From positions 190,209,414 through 190,273,413 of the forward strand of contig JBOZIK010000001.1 of assembly GCA_051453625.1 (NCBI GenBank): a stretch of 64,000 bases of DNA, in the 5' to 3' direction. Shown in pieces: positions 47,600 to 59,200 of the stretch. Origin of the DNA: Welwitschia mirabilis (Eukaryota > Gnetophyta > Gnetopsida > Welwitschiales). The position numbers were made by a program, and so were the translations under genes. Each line of letters opens with the position of its first letter. Positions within the stretch are counted from its first letter, which is position 1. The notes under the pieces were generated by a model, which worked only from the letters and a program-made list of their open reading frames with translations, was not told the DNA's origin and did not search any database.

Positions 47600-48000
47600 T
47601 GAGAAGAGAGATAAATAGAATTACTTGACTGATTAACATAGTAAACATTTTCGTGTCTAGTTGCTATAAGTAATAGCTGATCCATTTTATTATGTTTTAC
47701 TTTACACTTATTTTCATTAAATAATACTTTATAACCTTTATCACAAATTTAACTAATACTTAATAAATTATGCTTTAAGTCATTCACAAATAACACATTA
47801 TGAATATTAGGTAATTTACCTCCATCGATGCTTTCAATTACTTTAATTTGAGATCTTCCATTATCATTAAATGTCACTTATTCTACATCATGTTTTTTGA
47901 ATTTGATGAAGTTAGACTTATCACTTGTCATATGTCTAGAGAAACCACCGTCAAAATATCAGCAAGAAGAATTAGTTATCTTTAAAGCTATTTAATTAAT
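47600..48000 (-). pseudogene. Ty1/copia protease (element C)
   Basis: At 47965-47929 the minus strand reads CYFDGGFSRHMTSDKSNFIK, equal to the copia WYLDSGCSRHMTG block; the catalytic Asp remains, Ser is changed to Gly and Cys to Phe. Further on, LKHNLLSISQICDKGYKVLF (47795-47735) is an almost unchanged family block. Most of the domain stays in one frame. Confidence 0.88.
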
Positions 48001-48697
48001 AGGATTTTATTTGAAGACTTTGGAATCCATCTCATGCATTTATTTTTATTTGTACTTTAATTATATTTTGGAGAGAAGGTAAACTTAGAACATAGCATGG
48101 AGTGAGAAAACTAACTTTTGAAAAAAATACAATCAATCTTCAAATGTTCCTTTTTATTGCAATAATAGTAGGTAATATTTACTAATGAGTATTTGAAATT
48201 TACTTTAGTCAAGGTTTTGAGATAAGAAAATCAAGTATGAAAGAAACTAAAAGAATGTTTACTACATAATGTTCCTTTAGACAGCATTGAATTTGAATCA
48301 AGTTCATTTTTCAAATTTTTAATTTTCCTTTCTCTGGACTCTAGATTATTTAATAGATTTTTGTTTTATTTCTTTATTTTTTTTATCTTAAGGACTAGAT
48401 TTTGACATTCCATATAAAGTTCCACTTCTATTTCATTAAGCATATCATTATCATCAAAAGAATCAATGGTGGGTGAGGAACATATTTTTTAATCTATAAA
48501 ATCCATAAGAGAAATTTCACTTTGCTTCAAAACTGAGTTCTATTCACTCTCACTTTCTTCGTCATCTCATGTTATTAACAAGACTTTTTTTTTCTTTTTT
48601 TTTATCATCCTTTTTGTTGTTTGGGTACGTATTTGATGTGTAACCAAAACCCTTGTATGATTAGCATTAGATATCTTATTGTCTCTCCACTTTTCCT
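48001..48697 (-). other. Gag C-terminal region of element C
   Basis: The zinc knuckle should lie here. A YCN-rich stretch near 48170-48140 may be its remnant, but the full C-x2-C-x4-H-x4-C pattern cannot be read. Otherwise Lys- and Glu-rich broken frames, as usual for the gag tail. Confidence 0.4.
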
Positions 48698-49440
48698 TCA
48701 CTGCATGAAGTTCCTAAATCTTCTAGATAAAAGAGCCACTTCATCTTTACTTTCTAGCTCTTGATCAAATCCTTCCTTGATATCAATGTTTTTATGAACA
48801 ACTGTCAATGCTATACTTCTCTTTTTTTGCTTTCTAAATTTTAGTTTAAATGTGTAAAGGTTTTCTTGGAGCTCATCCATGTTCATAATATTCAAGTCCT
48901 TGCTTTCTTCGATGGCCATTACTTTATACTCAAATCTCTTGGGCAAGGATCTTAATACTTTGTATACTACTCTTGACTCCTCGATAATTTCACCTAGGCT
49001 ATGCATAGAATTAGTAATATCTATTAGTTTTGCGAAAAAATCATTTATAACTTTATCTTCTTCCATCTTGAGATTTTCAAATTGAACGATAAGCATCTAA
49101 AGCTTAGCTTGCTTTAATAGGCTTATTTCTTCATGAGTTCTTTGCAAGATGTCCCATGCTTCTTTAGCTATGATGCAATTTACTACTCATTTAAAATATT
49201 CTAGATCTATGGTATAAAAGATGGCACCCTTTGAAATTACAATATTTCACCGACTTTTCTTTAAGTGCCTACTTGTATTTACTCTTTAGAGTGGTTAGCT
49301 TGGTTATAGGATCCTGCATAATAGAAAGATAATAGCCATTAGTGATATACTCCCATATTTCAAGGTTAATGGATTGAATAAAGACCCTCATTTTTGCTTT
49401 TCAATAATCATAGTTTATTCCATCAAAGAAGGAATGCCTT
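48698..49440 (-). pseudogene. Ty1/copia gag, UBN2-type (element C)
   Basis: The longest open frame in the window (49096-48698, 132 codons) carries the second half of a copia gag: FENLKMEEDKVINDFFAKL, then RVVYKVLRSLPKRFEYKVMA and IEESKDLN, matching the UBN2 family blocks, and ends in the DEVALLSRRFRNFM tail. Its ATG at 49096 is internal. Upstream to 49440, broken frames give GINYDYWKAKMRVFIQSINL and EIWEY, the N-terminal block. Ancestral role: virus-like particle shell. Stops near 49100-49300 break it. Confidence 0.88.
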
Positions 49441-49523
49441 ATGATAGAATTTTCTTCTTAGGGCTAACTCATTTTCTAAGATTAATTGGAGTAGAAATCT
49501 TTTAGGATTTATTACTCAACCTT

Positions 49524-49535
49524 GCTCTGATACCA
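49524..49535 (-). other. Primer binding site of element C (initiator Met type)
   Basis: The minus strand reads TGGTATCAGAGC, a perfect match to the classic plant copia primer site complementary to the 3' end of initiator tRNA-Met. It lies two bases inside the LTR end (CA at 49538-49539) and is followed by AAGGTTGAG. Confidence 0.92.
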
Positions 49536-49537
49536 AT

Positions 49538-50900
49538 TGAAATAAGGATCAACCCTAGAGGAGGGCAAATAGGTCATAAGAAAAATATTCGTTTACTTTG
49601 AAGACTTGCAAATAAAAGTCAAATACTTCACTAAAAATCATAAAATATTTTTAATGGTGGATAGACACCATCTTTTATCTCTTAGACCACATGTCTCTAG
49701 CTGGTATAGATTGATCTCAAAGATTGGTTTTCAGGCTTATCATAAACCTATACAATTACCAGAGGATTTTGGGACTAATCCACAATCATGAAGAAAAGTA
49801 TATAAGCAAATTGAACAAATGCACAGTTATGCTTCACAAGAATAATAATCACAGCAATCTCTTATAAGCATAGGTATGAAGAGAATCTTCTAAAATAAAT
49901 ATAAACTCACAGTCATTCAAGTACAGAATGATTTATGTAACATTTTAATGTCAAAAGAGGTAACCTTCATAATAGAGAGAAATGTACTTAAATAGAGTAG
50001 CCATAAAAATTAGATATTTGGAAATAAAAAGTGGACCATTTCAATAGATTCCACACTTTTTGATGAACTACAAAAGTATAATTATTAAAATTATAATACG
50101 TTGGGTCAACCTCAAAATAAACTTAGTCGTCCTAGTATTTGATTGCCCTTATTAATTTCATTTGATTACCCTTTCTAGACTTAAATTTTTGAATCTATTT
50201 TATAGGAACATTGGGTTATCCTTCTTCATTTCATTTGGTTACTTTTTCTTGACTTAGATTTATCAGTTTGTTACATAGAAGCATTTAGTATCCCTTCAAT
50301 AAATATGGGGTCAACCTTATTTAGGTTACCCTAACTTGAGATCTATGTCAACCTATATAGCTGCTCTTAATTATACAGTCAGTCAGACTTACTATTTATA
50401 GACTAAAAATTTCAAAATATAATTCAGTTGCCCTCAATTATATGATAGGTTGTCCACTTTTATCTTAATCTACAATAGATTTGAAAGTTGATCACCTTAT
50501 GTGACATGCACAGTCATGGAAGTAGTCTTCATCTGATTAACATTTCGGTTGTCTTGAGTTTGAAAACTCAGTTACCTGATTTTGAAGTAGCTTTATCTTA
50601 CTAATAGTCTAGTCACCCTTTTAATTTCATATGGTTATCTACTTATTATTTAATATATGTTCATGTAATAGGTTGGTCGTCCAGATTTATATAGCGGTCG
50701 CCTGGTGCTAGAAAATCTTTGCACAATAACTAACTCCACAAAAACTCATTAATTTAATCAGTGATAATAGATTCTCAATAATAATTAATAGCTTAAATCC
50801 ATTAATAGCTTTAAATCATTAATAGCAAGCTCAAAGAGATAATGCAAAAATTAGTGGCCACTGTATATAATTATAAAATATTGGTTAATAGAAGTAAGTC
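49538..50900 (-). repeat. 5' LTR of element C
   Basis: The 3' end is fixed by the primer site. The outer end is uncertain: no second LTR exists to compare, and the call stops before plus-strand copia coding traces begin near 50.93 kb. The LTR contains several short ggtcgcc/ggttgccc-like repeats (for example near 50150-50180, 50530-50640 and 50680-50705), as many copia LTRs of this group do. Confidence 0.6.
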
Positions 50901-51456
50901 AAGTTGTACCAATTATTGTACTTTACAAGATACATTTATGTAAAGAATAATATAGCATTGATCAACCTCATTATAAGAATGAGTATCATTTATTATAAGA
51001 AAGGCACAATGCATTAGCTTATAGCTTAGATGACAAATACTAAGGTAAAGGCTACTTAGATAGATCTAAAGAATTAAGTATACATTTATTATATCAACTT
51101 GATTTATTATTATTTGAAGGATTCATCTCTTTGTAACTATATTCTATCTATTTATGGAAGTAAACATCTATATAATATGAACTTTAACATGCTCAGTAAG
51201 GATCTTATTGTCATAAAAACGTAATTTAACTTTACAAGCTCTTCATTCTCTGATGTAGTATTCAAAGTTTCTCATTCTTGTGGTTCTATATGATAAAATA
51301 AACATTCTAAAACTAAATCTTATCAGCCTAAGAATAAGCCTTATGATAAATAAAAGGATCCATAGAAATAATAATCTACTATGCTATCTTCTCATGATTA
51401 GTCTTAACAAAGGAAGAAGCTAGATCCAAAATTTGCTACTTCAAAAAAAATATCAA

Positions 51457-51498
51457 TGCTTATGGTGTAGAAGACAAGGTCATACCATAGACTTTTGT
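51457..51498 (+). pseudogene. Copia gag zinc knuckle (element G)
   Basis: The plus strand reads CLWCRRQGHTIDFC, a complete C-x2-C-x4-H-x4-C nucleocapsid knuckle with all four ligands intact. It lies about 120 bp upstream of protease, the normal place. Flanking frame is Lys-rich and broken. Confidence 0.85.
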
Positions 51499-51609
51499 TT
51501 AAATCTAAGAAAAATGAAGTAAGTAAAGAATCTAGTTCATTTAAAGATGTTATCTTTTGAATCTAACATAGTTTTTAAAAACTTTGATTTTATTAATATG
51601 AGTGAGCAC

Positions 51610-51860
51610 ATACCTCAAGATGAGATGTGAATTCTTGACATGGTTTTAATTCATCACATGACTTATAGACATGATTATTTTTATACCTTTGTTAAAGCAC
51701 CAAATCATGTATATCTAATAGATCGAACACTGATTCTAAAGGAAGAGTATGATTTAGTTACCTTTGAATTAATATCACTTTATCTGCAAAGCATCTTACA
51801 TGTTCTATATGTGCCTTTCTTAAGGTTACATCTTCTATCTCTTTCAACTTAACTGAGAGA
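51610..51860 (+). pseudogene. Copia protease (element G)
   Basis: Reads stop-ILDMVLIHHMT where the family has WILDSGASHHMT: the Trp codon is now TGA (a G-to-A change), the catalytic Asp remains, and the Ser-Gly pair is Met-Val. The 70-codon open frame (51640-51852) continues to LHVLYVPFLRLHLLSLS, matching NVLYVP.F..NLLSVS. The ATG at 51640 is a mutated internal codon, not a true start. Confidence 0.88.
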
Positions 51861-51879
51861 TGATCACTCAGTATCCATA

Positions 51880-52885
51880 ATGAAGTAGTCTATGAACATT
51901 TATAATGGGAACAATTAGTTGATTATGAGAGGCTATGTATATGGAAAACTTTTTTGTCTTTAAGGATATGTCAGAATGCATGCAATAGCCTATACAGTTT
52001 TCCAAAATGACATTTCTCCAACATTATTATGGCATGTTTACTTAGGACATCCCATGTAATGAACTTTGAATGCCATGTGCAATAATAGCCATCATCTTTT
52101 ACTAGTTATTCCATGGGATTTTCTTTAATGTAAATCATGCATTATGAGAAAAGTACCTCAATAATGGTTTGCACCAAGTAAGTGGCATGCAAATCATAAG
52201 CTTTTGCTTATACACAGTGATTTATATAGTTCAATGTCAATTCCCATATTTTATGAATTTTATTACTTCATTTCATTTATTTATAATCATACTTGAATGG
52301 CTTCGTTGTACTTTATTAAGGTCAAATCTTAAGCTTTGGATATCTTTAAGCCTAAAGCTAAGGCAAAAAAATAGGTCAATTGCAAGCTCGAAAGATTTCA
52401 CTTAGATAATGATGATGAATATAGATCTACCAAGTTCAAGGGTTTTTTTTTTTTTCCTTTTCTTTTTTACTCTTAAAGGGATTCATCACTTGAAAACCTA
52501 CCCTTGGATGTTATAATAGAATGAAAGTGCCAAGTAATTTAATCACACCATTATGGATATAATGCATTTCATGACGTATTTCACTGGCTATAAAACCTAT
52601 CTTTAAGATGAGCTAGTGAACATAGTAATGTATCTTAATAATTTCATTGGTCATCATATAGAAAAGTTGGTATCTTTGATTGAAAAGTGGTATGAATTAA
52701 ATCCAAATTTATACCATCTTTGTATTTTTTATTGTAGTTTTATGTCTACATCCTAAATGAACATCATGATAAATTTGGATTACATGCTTACATTGACATA
52801 TTTAGAGGATACCTAATTTGATTAGAAGGGCTATCAAGTATATCTCTTAGAGAATTATAAGATCATTGTTTTTTATGATATCTAT
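51880..52885 (+). pseudogene. Copia pre-integrase and integrase (element G)
   Basis: GLYIWK-like sequence near 51940 and an LGHP-like block near 52045 mark the pre-integrase zinc region. The middle is too worn to follow. At 52690-52880, across frameshifts, YHLCIFYCSF, DKFGLHAYIDIFRGY and KGYQVYLLENYKIIVFYDI match the integrase C-terminal block (VFGCLCYVS..., GY..GQKGY.VYDL). Similarity ends where the LTR of H starts. Confidence 0.7.
52441..52465. repeat. T-rich homopolymer tract
   Basis: About fifteen consecutive T, then ccttttctttttt, inside the integrase region of G. It may be a slippage expansion or the tail of a small minus-strand retroposon; no body of such an element was recognised. 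Confidence 0.6.
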
Positions 52886-54071
52886 TTACATGCTAAAGTT
52901 AACTTGCTAAGCAATTATTAATGATTAATTAAGTATAGAAAGAAAAATTAACATGCATTTTTTATTACATATCAATGTCTTATACCCTTTTTATTATTTT
53001 TCATGAAATTATGGACTTTCCCCTAACATTAGTAGGTATGTTACTGACTTCTATTAAAAAAAATGCAAAACCTTAAGTAATCTTAGCACTAAATGTCGAC
53101 ACCTTCCACTAAGACTACTAATACCACCAGCCTTCTAAGGTAAACTACTACAAAACTCATGTTCTTAAACTTGTTTGGGGAAATAATCATTTTATATTTA
53201 TGGTCTAAGTCATAATAAATTCTAAATAAATCTTCAAACTTAATGCATGTGATAAAAGTATAAAATAATACATTATAGTGATATGTGGCACAATGAAGAT
53301 TATTATATGAAAGAAATATGACATGACATCCATTGGTATCATCATCAGTAGTTAGAGGACATGTCATTGTCATGTTTGCATGAGAAGATAAAGAAATCCT
53401 CTTTATGGTTACATGCCAAAAATTATAACTTCTTCCTCATGTAACCATCCTTAAGTAACCCCCTTCATGTAACAGACACCTAATGGAATCATGAATTAGA
53501 TTCTAAGCCTTTCCTCATCTATTAAAGGATCTTAAGCATCCATTGTAAATGTATTTGGCTATCTTAACATGAGGATACTTAGAGGCTAGGATTTTATGGT
53601 GCTCTGATACTCTTTTTTGGTGGTGGAATGATTCAAGACTAATTAAGAAGGCTTTCTTATTCATCCTTCTCTAATGATGTAATATTTAAAATTAGTAATA
53701 TTTAGGTGGGACCATTTCTAGATTTAGTTTAATTCTTTTATTGTTATTACACAATTCACTTAACATTAGTAATATTTAGGTAGGACTAATTATAAGTTGG
53801 TTTTACTCTTTTATTATTATTATACATTCATTTGGCATTAGCAATTTTTAGGTGGATCTCACTTGATTGTTAAGTTCAAGGTACAAGAATTATTAAAATA
53901 AAGGAGGAGATTTGGATGAAGTGCTAGATCCTTAGAGATTTTTTATTCCTTTGTGTTATTAACTAAAGATCATTATTTTTCTAAACTTTAGATTTTTTTT
54001 AATTTTTTTATAAGTTAGAATAATCTTGTATTTTTTATTAATTTATCACCTATATCCCTATAGAAGAATAA
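52883..54071 (+). repeat. Element H left LTR
   Basis: Collinear with 57694-58954: shared aacttgctaagcaa start region, cctaacattagtaggtatgtt block, a minus-strand-open stretch, atgccaaaaatt, cttaagcatccatt, and a tail ending in ctatagaagaataa. It contains two diverged copies of an aatattTAGGTaGGaccatttct-like segment near 53700 and 53780. The TATA box seen in the right LTR has become tattaaag here. Confidence 0.75.
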
Positions 54072-57000
54072 TCAGTTTTTATTTTTATTCTTGTAATACC
54101 TGAACTAATCCTTTTCGTTTTTATTTTTGTGAGTTTTCATTTTTCTTATAGCGGTAAGTACTAATCAGTTTCTAGTAAAACTTGAACTGGTCCAAATTAT
54201 TAAGTGTAATTATCTTTTCTAATAGCTAAAACTTCATTTTTATATTTGATATTTTCAATGGTGCAACTAAAACCTAATATCATCACTTAAAACTGAACCA
54301 AATTTTAATTATTTTTTTATGTGTTTTATTTTTTGTAAAAATCTATAAATTTTTCATTTCTATCAATTTTTATTTTTGTTAAAAAAATTTTAAAAATTAA
54401 AAACATTTAAGGTTTTTTCTAATTGTAAAATTTGTAAATTTTAATTATTTCTGGTTTTTGTCAAACTTTTTCTCAGACCTTGTAACTTGAAATCTATTAC
54501 TCTAATTGAGTGAGACCTCTATGATTTCCCCAAACTATTTCTCATAGATAAACAAGAGCCACTACCTTCCCTTACTAATGCTACTACTTTCTTACTTTGA
54601 ATTCTATAAACTTTGAACATAGACCTTCTGTGACTCTCTATGACTTTTTGACTTTTAGGCCTCCTCAAAAACAATGAAAATCATGAAAAAATAAACTTTC
54701 ATCCCAAGCTATAACTTATTTTATAAACTTTTGATGATAAGTTATGCTTCCAATCTATTTTAGACACATTCTTAGCTTTAACCTATTTATCCTTATAGCT
54801 TTTAGAACTTTAACCAATGCAAACACACTATAGGAGACTTCTGTCAATCTAGATAGATCTTAAAAGAGTATCAGCAACTCCATCCATACATGAATCAACT
54901 GCCTTATAATTATGAATTTCAAAATCTATATATTATCTAATAGAAGTTTGATCACATGCCTTCCACTACCTCTCATAATTTGTATCTGTCAACCTCATAT
55001 TTATCATCCTTTAATCCTTATTCTTTAACATCACATTCATATTCATTGTTCTTAAATCCTTTTCCTTCATTTTTCTCTCCATATCTTTATTCATTCGATT
55101 ACCACCTGTCAATTTCATACATTTAAAAAACCACATCACCTATCTATCAAGGTATCTTTTATAGATTTCTAAAAGGTGTAACTCAATCTTCTTTCAACAC
55201 ACTTCAACTTCAAGTCCATTCTTGATCGTTAAAAGAAATCTCTAAAAATACTAATAAAAATCTTAAGAAACTTCCTTAACAAATAGTCAAAAAAATGATT
55301 AAATCATTAGGACCCTTAACTAATAACAATAATAAGAAAAACTTCATACATTCCATGAGTATGAGAACCTTGAAAACCTTGAAGGGATTACTAGAATCGA
55401 TACCACTCAAATCAAATTCCATAAGAATGAGGGAGAGACAGTTGAAGTATCTCATAACAAAACCTTTAAGAAAAGTCAAGAGAACTTTGAGTTTAGACAT
55501 GTCTTAGAGAGTGATCAATAAGGTGGATTTAGACTATACTTTGGAGTAGGATTAGACACATCCAATGATGATTAATCTATGATAAGTAAATAAAAATTTA
55601 AAGAAGATAGAAAATTAGAATATTATACATTAGAGGACAAATCATTAGGCAACATTAATAAAGTAAATAACATTGAACAAGAACCTATTCTTAAACCTTA
55701 AACAATGTTTCCTGCACAACCATATGAGGAAGAATCCCTTAAGAATCATAATGAGGAAGAGAATATTAACTAATAGTCATTTCATTATTCATACTTTAAA
55801 ACACCATTACCTTTTTTTCAATGACCTTTTAAACCCATTATATCATTTTCATCTTTATCTTTTGAGTAAGAATTAAACCTTAATAAGGAATATAAACCAT
55901 ATTTACCTTTAAGTCCATCTTTTAATACTTTCTCTAACAATTATTCACCTTCTTCCATGGTTTCCAATTTATTTTATCTTCATCCAAAAATGATGTCTTC
56001 CATAAGTTGTTGAGTAAGCATGAATAGGCTAAGGAATGGATGATTTCTAATTTGAAATTTAGTCTCCTCTTTGAATGCATTGTATAATTTTAATACATCA
56101 TTCAAACATCACATTTGTTATTTTGAACCTTTATGCATGTAATACCTTGAAAGATCCCTTGAAAAATTTTGTAGTTTCTTTTCATGCATTTAATTTAGAT
56201 TTTTTTAAGAGTAGAATTTTATTTTAGAATATATTTTGATTTAAAAAATTTAAAAATGTTAAAAAATTTATGCTTGATAACCTTTCACTTCTTAGCTTCA
56301 CAAGCACTTCCACCTATATAATCATAGACTTAAACGTTTTTAGGTAGGAAATCCTAAATACCATTCATGCATAGAATAAATAATCATTATCTTAAACCCC
56401 ATTTTCCATCCCTTTCTTTTTCACTACTTAATCTAATTAACTCCATTAACCACCTTATCCTTTTATCCATTTACAAGTTCTTAAGAGTAAATAATCCTAG
56501 TTGATGGCCTTCAATGAAATAAATCATTAATAAGTGTTTACATTACTATTACAAACTAGGTATAATTTAAGTTTACTTAGAGTTTTAAAAGAAATGTCTT
56601 TCTTATTTTCAAGTTAACTTGTTAAGGTTTAGTTTTACTTAAGGTCTTCTAGTTGAAAATGTGGTTGAATTAAGGTGGGATCTACTTTCATGCTAAGTAA
56701 ATTATTTTTCAAAGCATTTTATGAGGATAAGATTTGTCTTGATTGGGTTAATGAGCTAATGATCCCTTTATGTGCACTAAAAATTACTAAATATCAAAAG
56801 GATGATTAACAAGAAAATGGAATATCTCCTCTACAAAAGCATAATAATTATTGATTAATTAAAATTTAGATTTAGTTAATTACATCGAGGCTATGGATGT
56901 TCATAGGTAATGCAGCTCTAACGATTTAATTTATAACATATTTAACTACATCAGGGCTATAAATGCTCACTGGTAATACATCACTAACTTATTTATATAT

Positions 57001-57683
57001 TAACATGCTCAACTTCGTTAGAAGGAGATGTTATAACATCGAATGCCTAATTTGATTAAAATGCTTAAAAAAAGAAAAAAAGAATAATTTTAGAAAAGGA
57101 AAATTGGAATAAAAAAGGTGGACTTAGGAGATGCTTATGTGTTCACTTTCTTTAACTTACTTACTTGGAAGTTTGCTTAACTAATTTGTGATTGCTTATA
57201 GGTCTAATTAGAGGATACCTTATTTATATGATATTATGATACACTTTAAATTTAAATAAAATTTATGAAAATTTCAATAAATGTAACCATTAACTTAGGT
57301 ATTTTGTCTTTTGAATTTGTGGATGATGGATTTTCATTAAGTCACATGTTTTATGTTCCCTTAATATTGCATTTCAATGTACACATTACAATGTGATTTT
57401 CCAAAATACATTCATCAAATCATGTACTAGCCTTTCTTAATTAACCTATTCTCAAAATCCTTATATAAAATTTTCTATCTTTGTAACTTTAAGAATAAAG
57501 TTTAATTTTGGTTAGGAGATGTTTCATCCATTTTCATAGATTTTTTTTAATCTTAATGCCTTAAATTGATAAAACATTTTTTTAAAATATCATATCATTT
57601 CTTTATTTGCATTTTTAGCTAGTTAATTTTTTTATGTCGTTCATGTATTCATTAATGTTTTACTAGGAATCTAGCAAAATTCT
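54072..57683 (+). other. Internal region of H, no recognised domain
   Basis: Mostly stops in all frames. From about 55380 to 55770 one plus-strand frame with few stops encodes an acidic, protein-like stretch (for example NEGETVEVSHNKTFKKSQEN) with no known family; another frame gives the open stretches 55295-55507 and 55673-55876. A 66-bp tandem duplication lies at 56876-57006. Confidence 0.4.
56876..57006 (+). repeat. 66-bp tandem duplication
   Basis: Two adjacent units begin ttaattacatcgagg (56876) and ttaactacatcaggg (56942) and share gctat-aatg-tca-tggtaat and further positions through a ttatatat-like end. Divergence between units shows it is old. It lies near the 3' end of the H interior. 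Confidence 0.6.
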
Positions 57684-57692
57684 AATTAGGGG
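57684..57692 (+). other. Polypurine tract of H
   Basis: The run attagggg lies directly before tgtgtttacat, the proposed right LTR start. This is the normal position of the plus-strand primer and supports plus orientation. Confidence 0.45.
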
Positions 57693-57693
57693 T

Positions 57694-58954
57694 TGTGTTT
57701 ACATACCAAAATTAACATGCTAAGCAAGTATTAATGATCAATTTATCATAGGTCAAAACATTAAAATGAATTATTTTATTACATATTCATATATTCTATC
57801 CTTTTTATTAGTTTTCATGAATTTATGGACTTTTCCCTAACATTAGTAGGTATGTTGATAACTTATAAAGAAATATGCAAAACCTTAAAGAATTTTAGTA
57901 ATAAACATTGGTACCATTGACTAGAACTACTAGGGCCACCTGACTTCTGAGTCAAACTATTATAAAGCTCATTTTCTTGAATCTATTTAGAGAAATAATC
58001 ATTTTACACTTATTAGCTAAGTCAGAATAAATCATAAATAAATCTTCAAACCTAAGGATACATGGTGAAAGTACAAAATGACATATCGCAGGGATATGTG
58101 ATACAACAAGAATGATTACATGGAAGAAACATGACATGGAATAAATTGGTAATATCATTAGTAGTTTGAGAACACATCATTGCTATGTTTGCATTAGAAG
58201 ATAAAGAAATCCTCTTTGTCACTACATGCCAAAAATTTTAACTTCTTCCTTATGTAACTATCCTTAAGTAACCTCCCTTATGTAACCACCATTTAATGCA
58301 ATCATGACTTAGACTTTAAGACTTTTTTCATCTATAAAAGGGCCTTAAGCATCCATTATAAGCATATTTTAATTGGCTAAACATCAAAAAGGCTTAAAGG
58401 CTAGGACATCATAGTGCTTTGATATTCTTTCTTAGGGGTAGAATGATTTAAGACTGGTTGATAAGTCTTTCTTCTTCATCCTTCTCTAATAATGTATTAT
58501 TTATTCATTTCAGTTTTAATAAAAGAATTGGTTTGAACCCTTTTATTATTATTGTACAAATTCATTTATCATTAGAAATATTAGGTAGGCCATTTCTAGA
58601 ATTAGTTTAAATCCTTTTATTATTATTTCATAATTCACTTAGCATTAGTAAAATTTAGGTAGAACTAATTCTAAGTTTCTTTTATTTTTTCATTAGTATT
58701 ACATATTCATTTGGCATTAGCAATTTTTAAGTAAAGATTACTTGATTATTAAGTTTAAGATATAGGAATCATGAGAGCAAATAAGGAGTATTAAATGAAT
58801 CACTAGATCCTTGGAGCCCTCTTTACATCATTAACCAAAGATCACTTTGCTTCTTAACTTTAGATTTTATTTTTTTTTTGAGTTTCTTATTACAAGTTAG
58901 AATAATCTTGTATCTTATAGTTAAGTTACCACATATATACCTATAGAAGAATAA
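57694..58954 (+). repeat. Element H right LTR
   Basis: Starts TGTGTTTACAT after the purine tract and ends in ctatagaagaataa. Slightly longer than the left copy. It carries a TATA box at 58333-58340. Minus-strand open frames in both LTRs (53089-53373 and 57952-58158) align with each other because the LTRs are duplicates, not because they encode a protein. Confidence 0.75.
58333..58340 (+). promoter_or_regulatory. TATA box in H right LTR
   Basis: tataaaag followed by ggcc, a good plant TATA consensus, about 640 bp into the LTR. The left LTR has tattaaag at the matching position (about 53519-53526). Confidence 0.5.
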
Positions 58955-59200
58955 CTCTTATTACATAAGTTAGATAAATTAGATCATTACAAATCTACAA
59001 TTAATATCATCTTTTTAGAGATGGTAAAAATTTATTTTTTGTAATCCCTTAAAGCTTTGTTCTTCCTCAAACCTAGTAATCATATTAGATTCTTAATGCC
59101 CTATGATTGAGAAAGGAGATGTAACCACCAATGATGCTTCAATTCCTACTATTGGTATGTCCATGTTACATCCTATATGATTTTAGTGTTTTTAGCCTGA

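Larger units (their letters stand above)
45536..50900 (-). mobile_element. Element C: Ty1/copia retrotransposon, 3' truncated
   Basis: Minus strand order: 5' LTR (about 50.9-49.54 kb), initiator-Met primer site (49535-49524), gag with UBN2-type domain (49.44-48.7 kb), protease (47.95 kb), GAG-pre-integrase and integrase (47.6-46.85 kb), RT (46.5-45.6 kb). It stops at the RT-RNase H boundary at 45536, where element B begins, so the RNase H and 3' LTR are gone. It is the best-preserved coding region of the window; SIRE/Tork-like by gag and RT motifs. Confidence 0.88.
52883..58954 (+). mobile_element. Element H: LTR retrotransposon without detectable pol
   Basis: Direct repeats of about 1.2 kb (52883-54071 and 57694-58954) flank about 3.6 kb. 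A purine tract (attagggg) directly before the right repeat gives plus orientation. No RT, integrase or protease is visible in the interior, so it may be non-autonomous or eroded. It sits inside copia element G. No primer site could be read after the left LTR. Confidence 0.7.

Noticed and set aside
53089-53373. 94-codon minus-strand frame and its relative at 57952-58158
   Set aside because: Both lie in the two LTRs of element H; similarity between them reflects LTR duplication, and they lack any family motif.
55276-55507. Overlapping open frames on both strands in the interior of H
   Set aside because: They are mutual shadows; only the acidic plus-strand frame farther on looks protein-like, and that too is unassigned.
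57010-57030. gaaggagatgttataaca as a polypurine tract and LTR start
   Set aside because: It looks like a gypsy-type LTR start, but no matching sequence exists near 52.0-52.9 kb; the tract at 57684-57692 coincides with the true start of the direct repeat.
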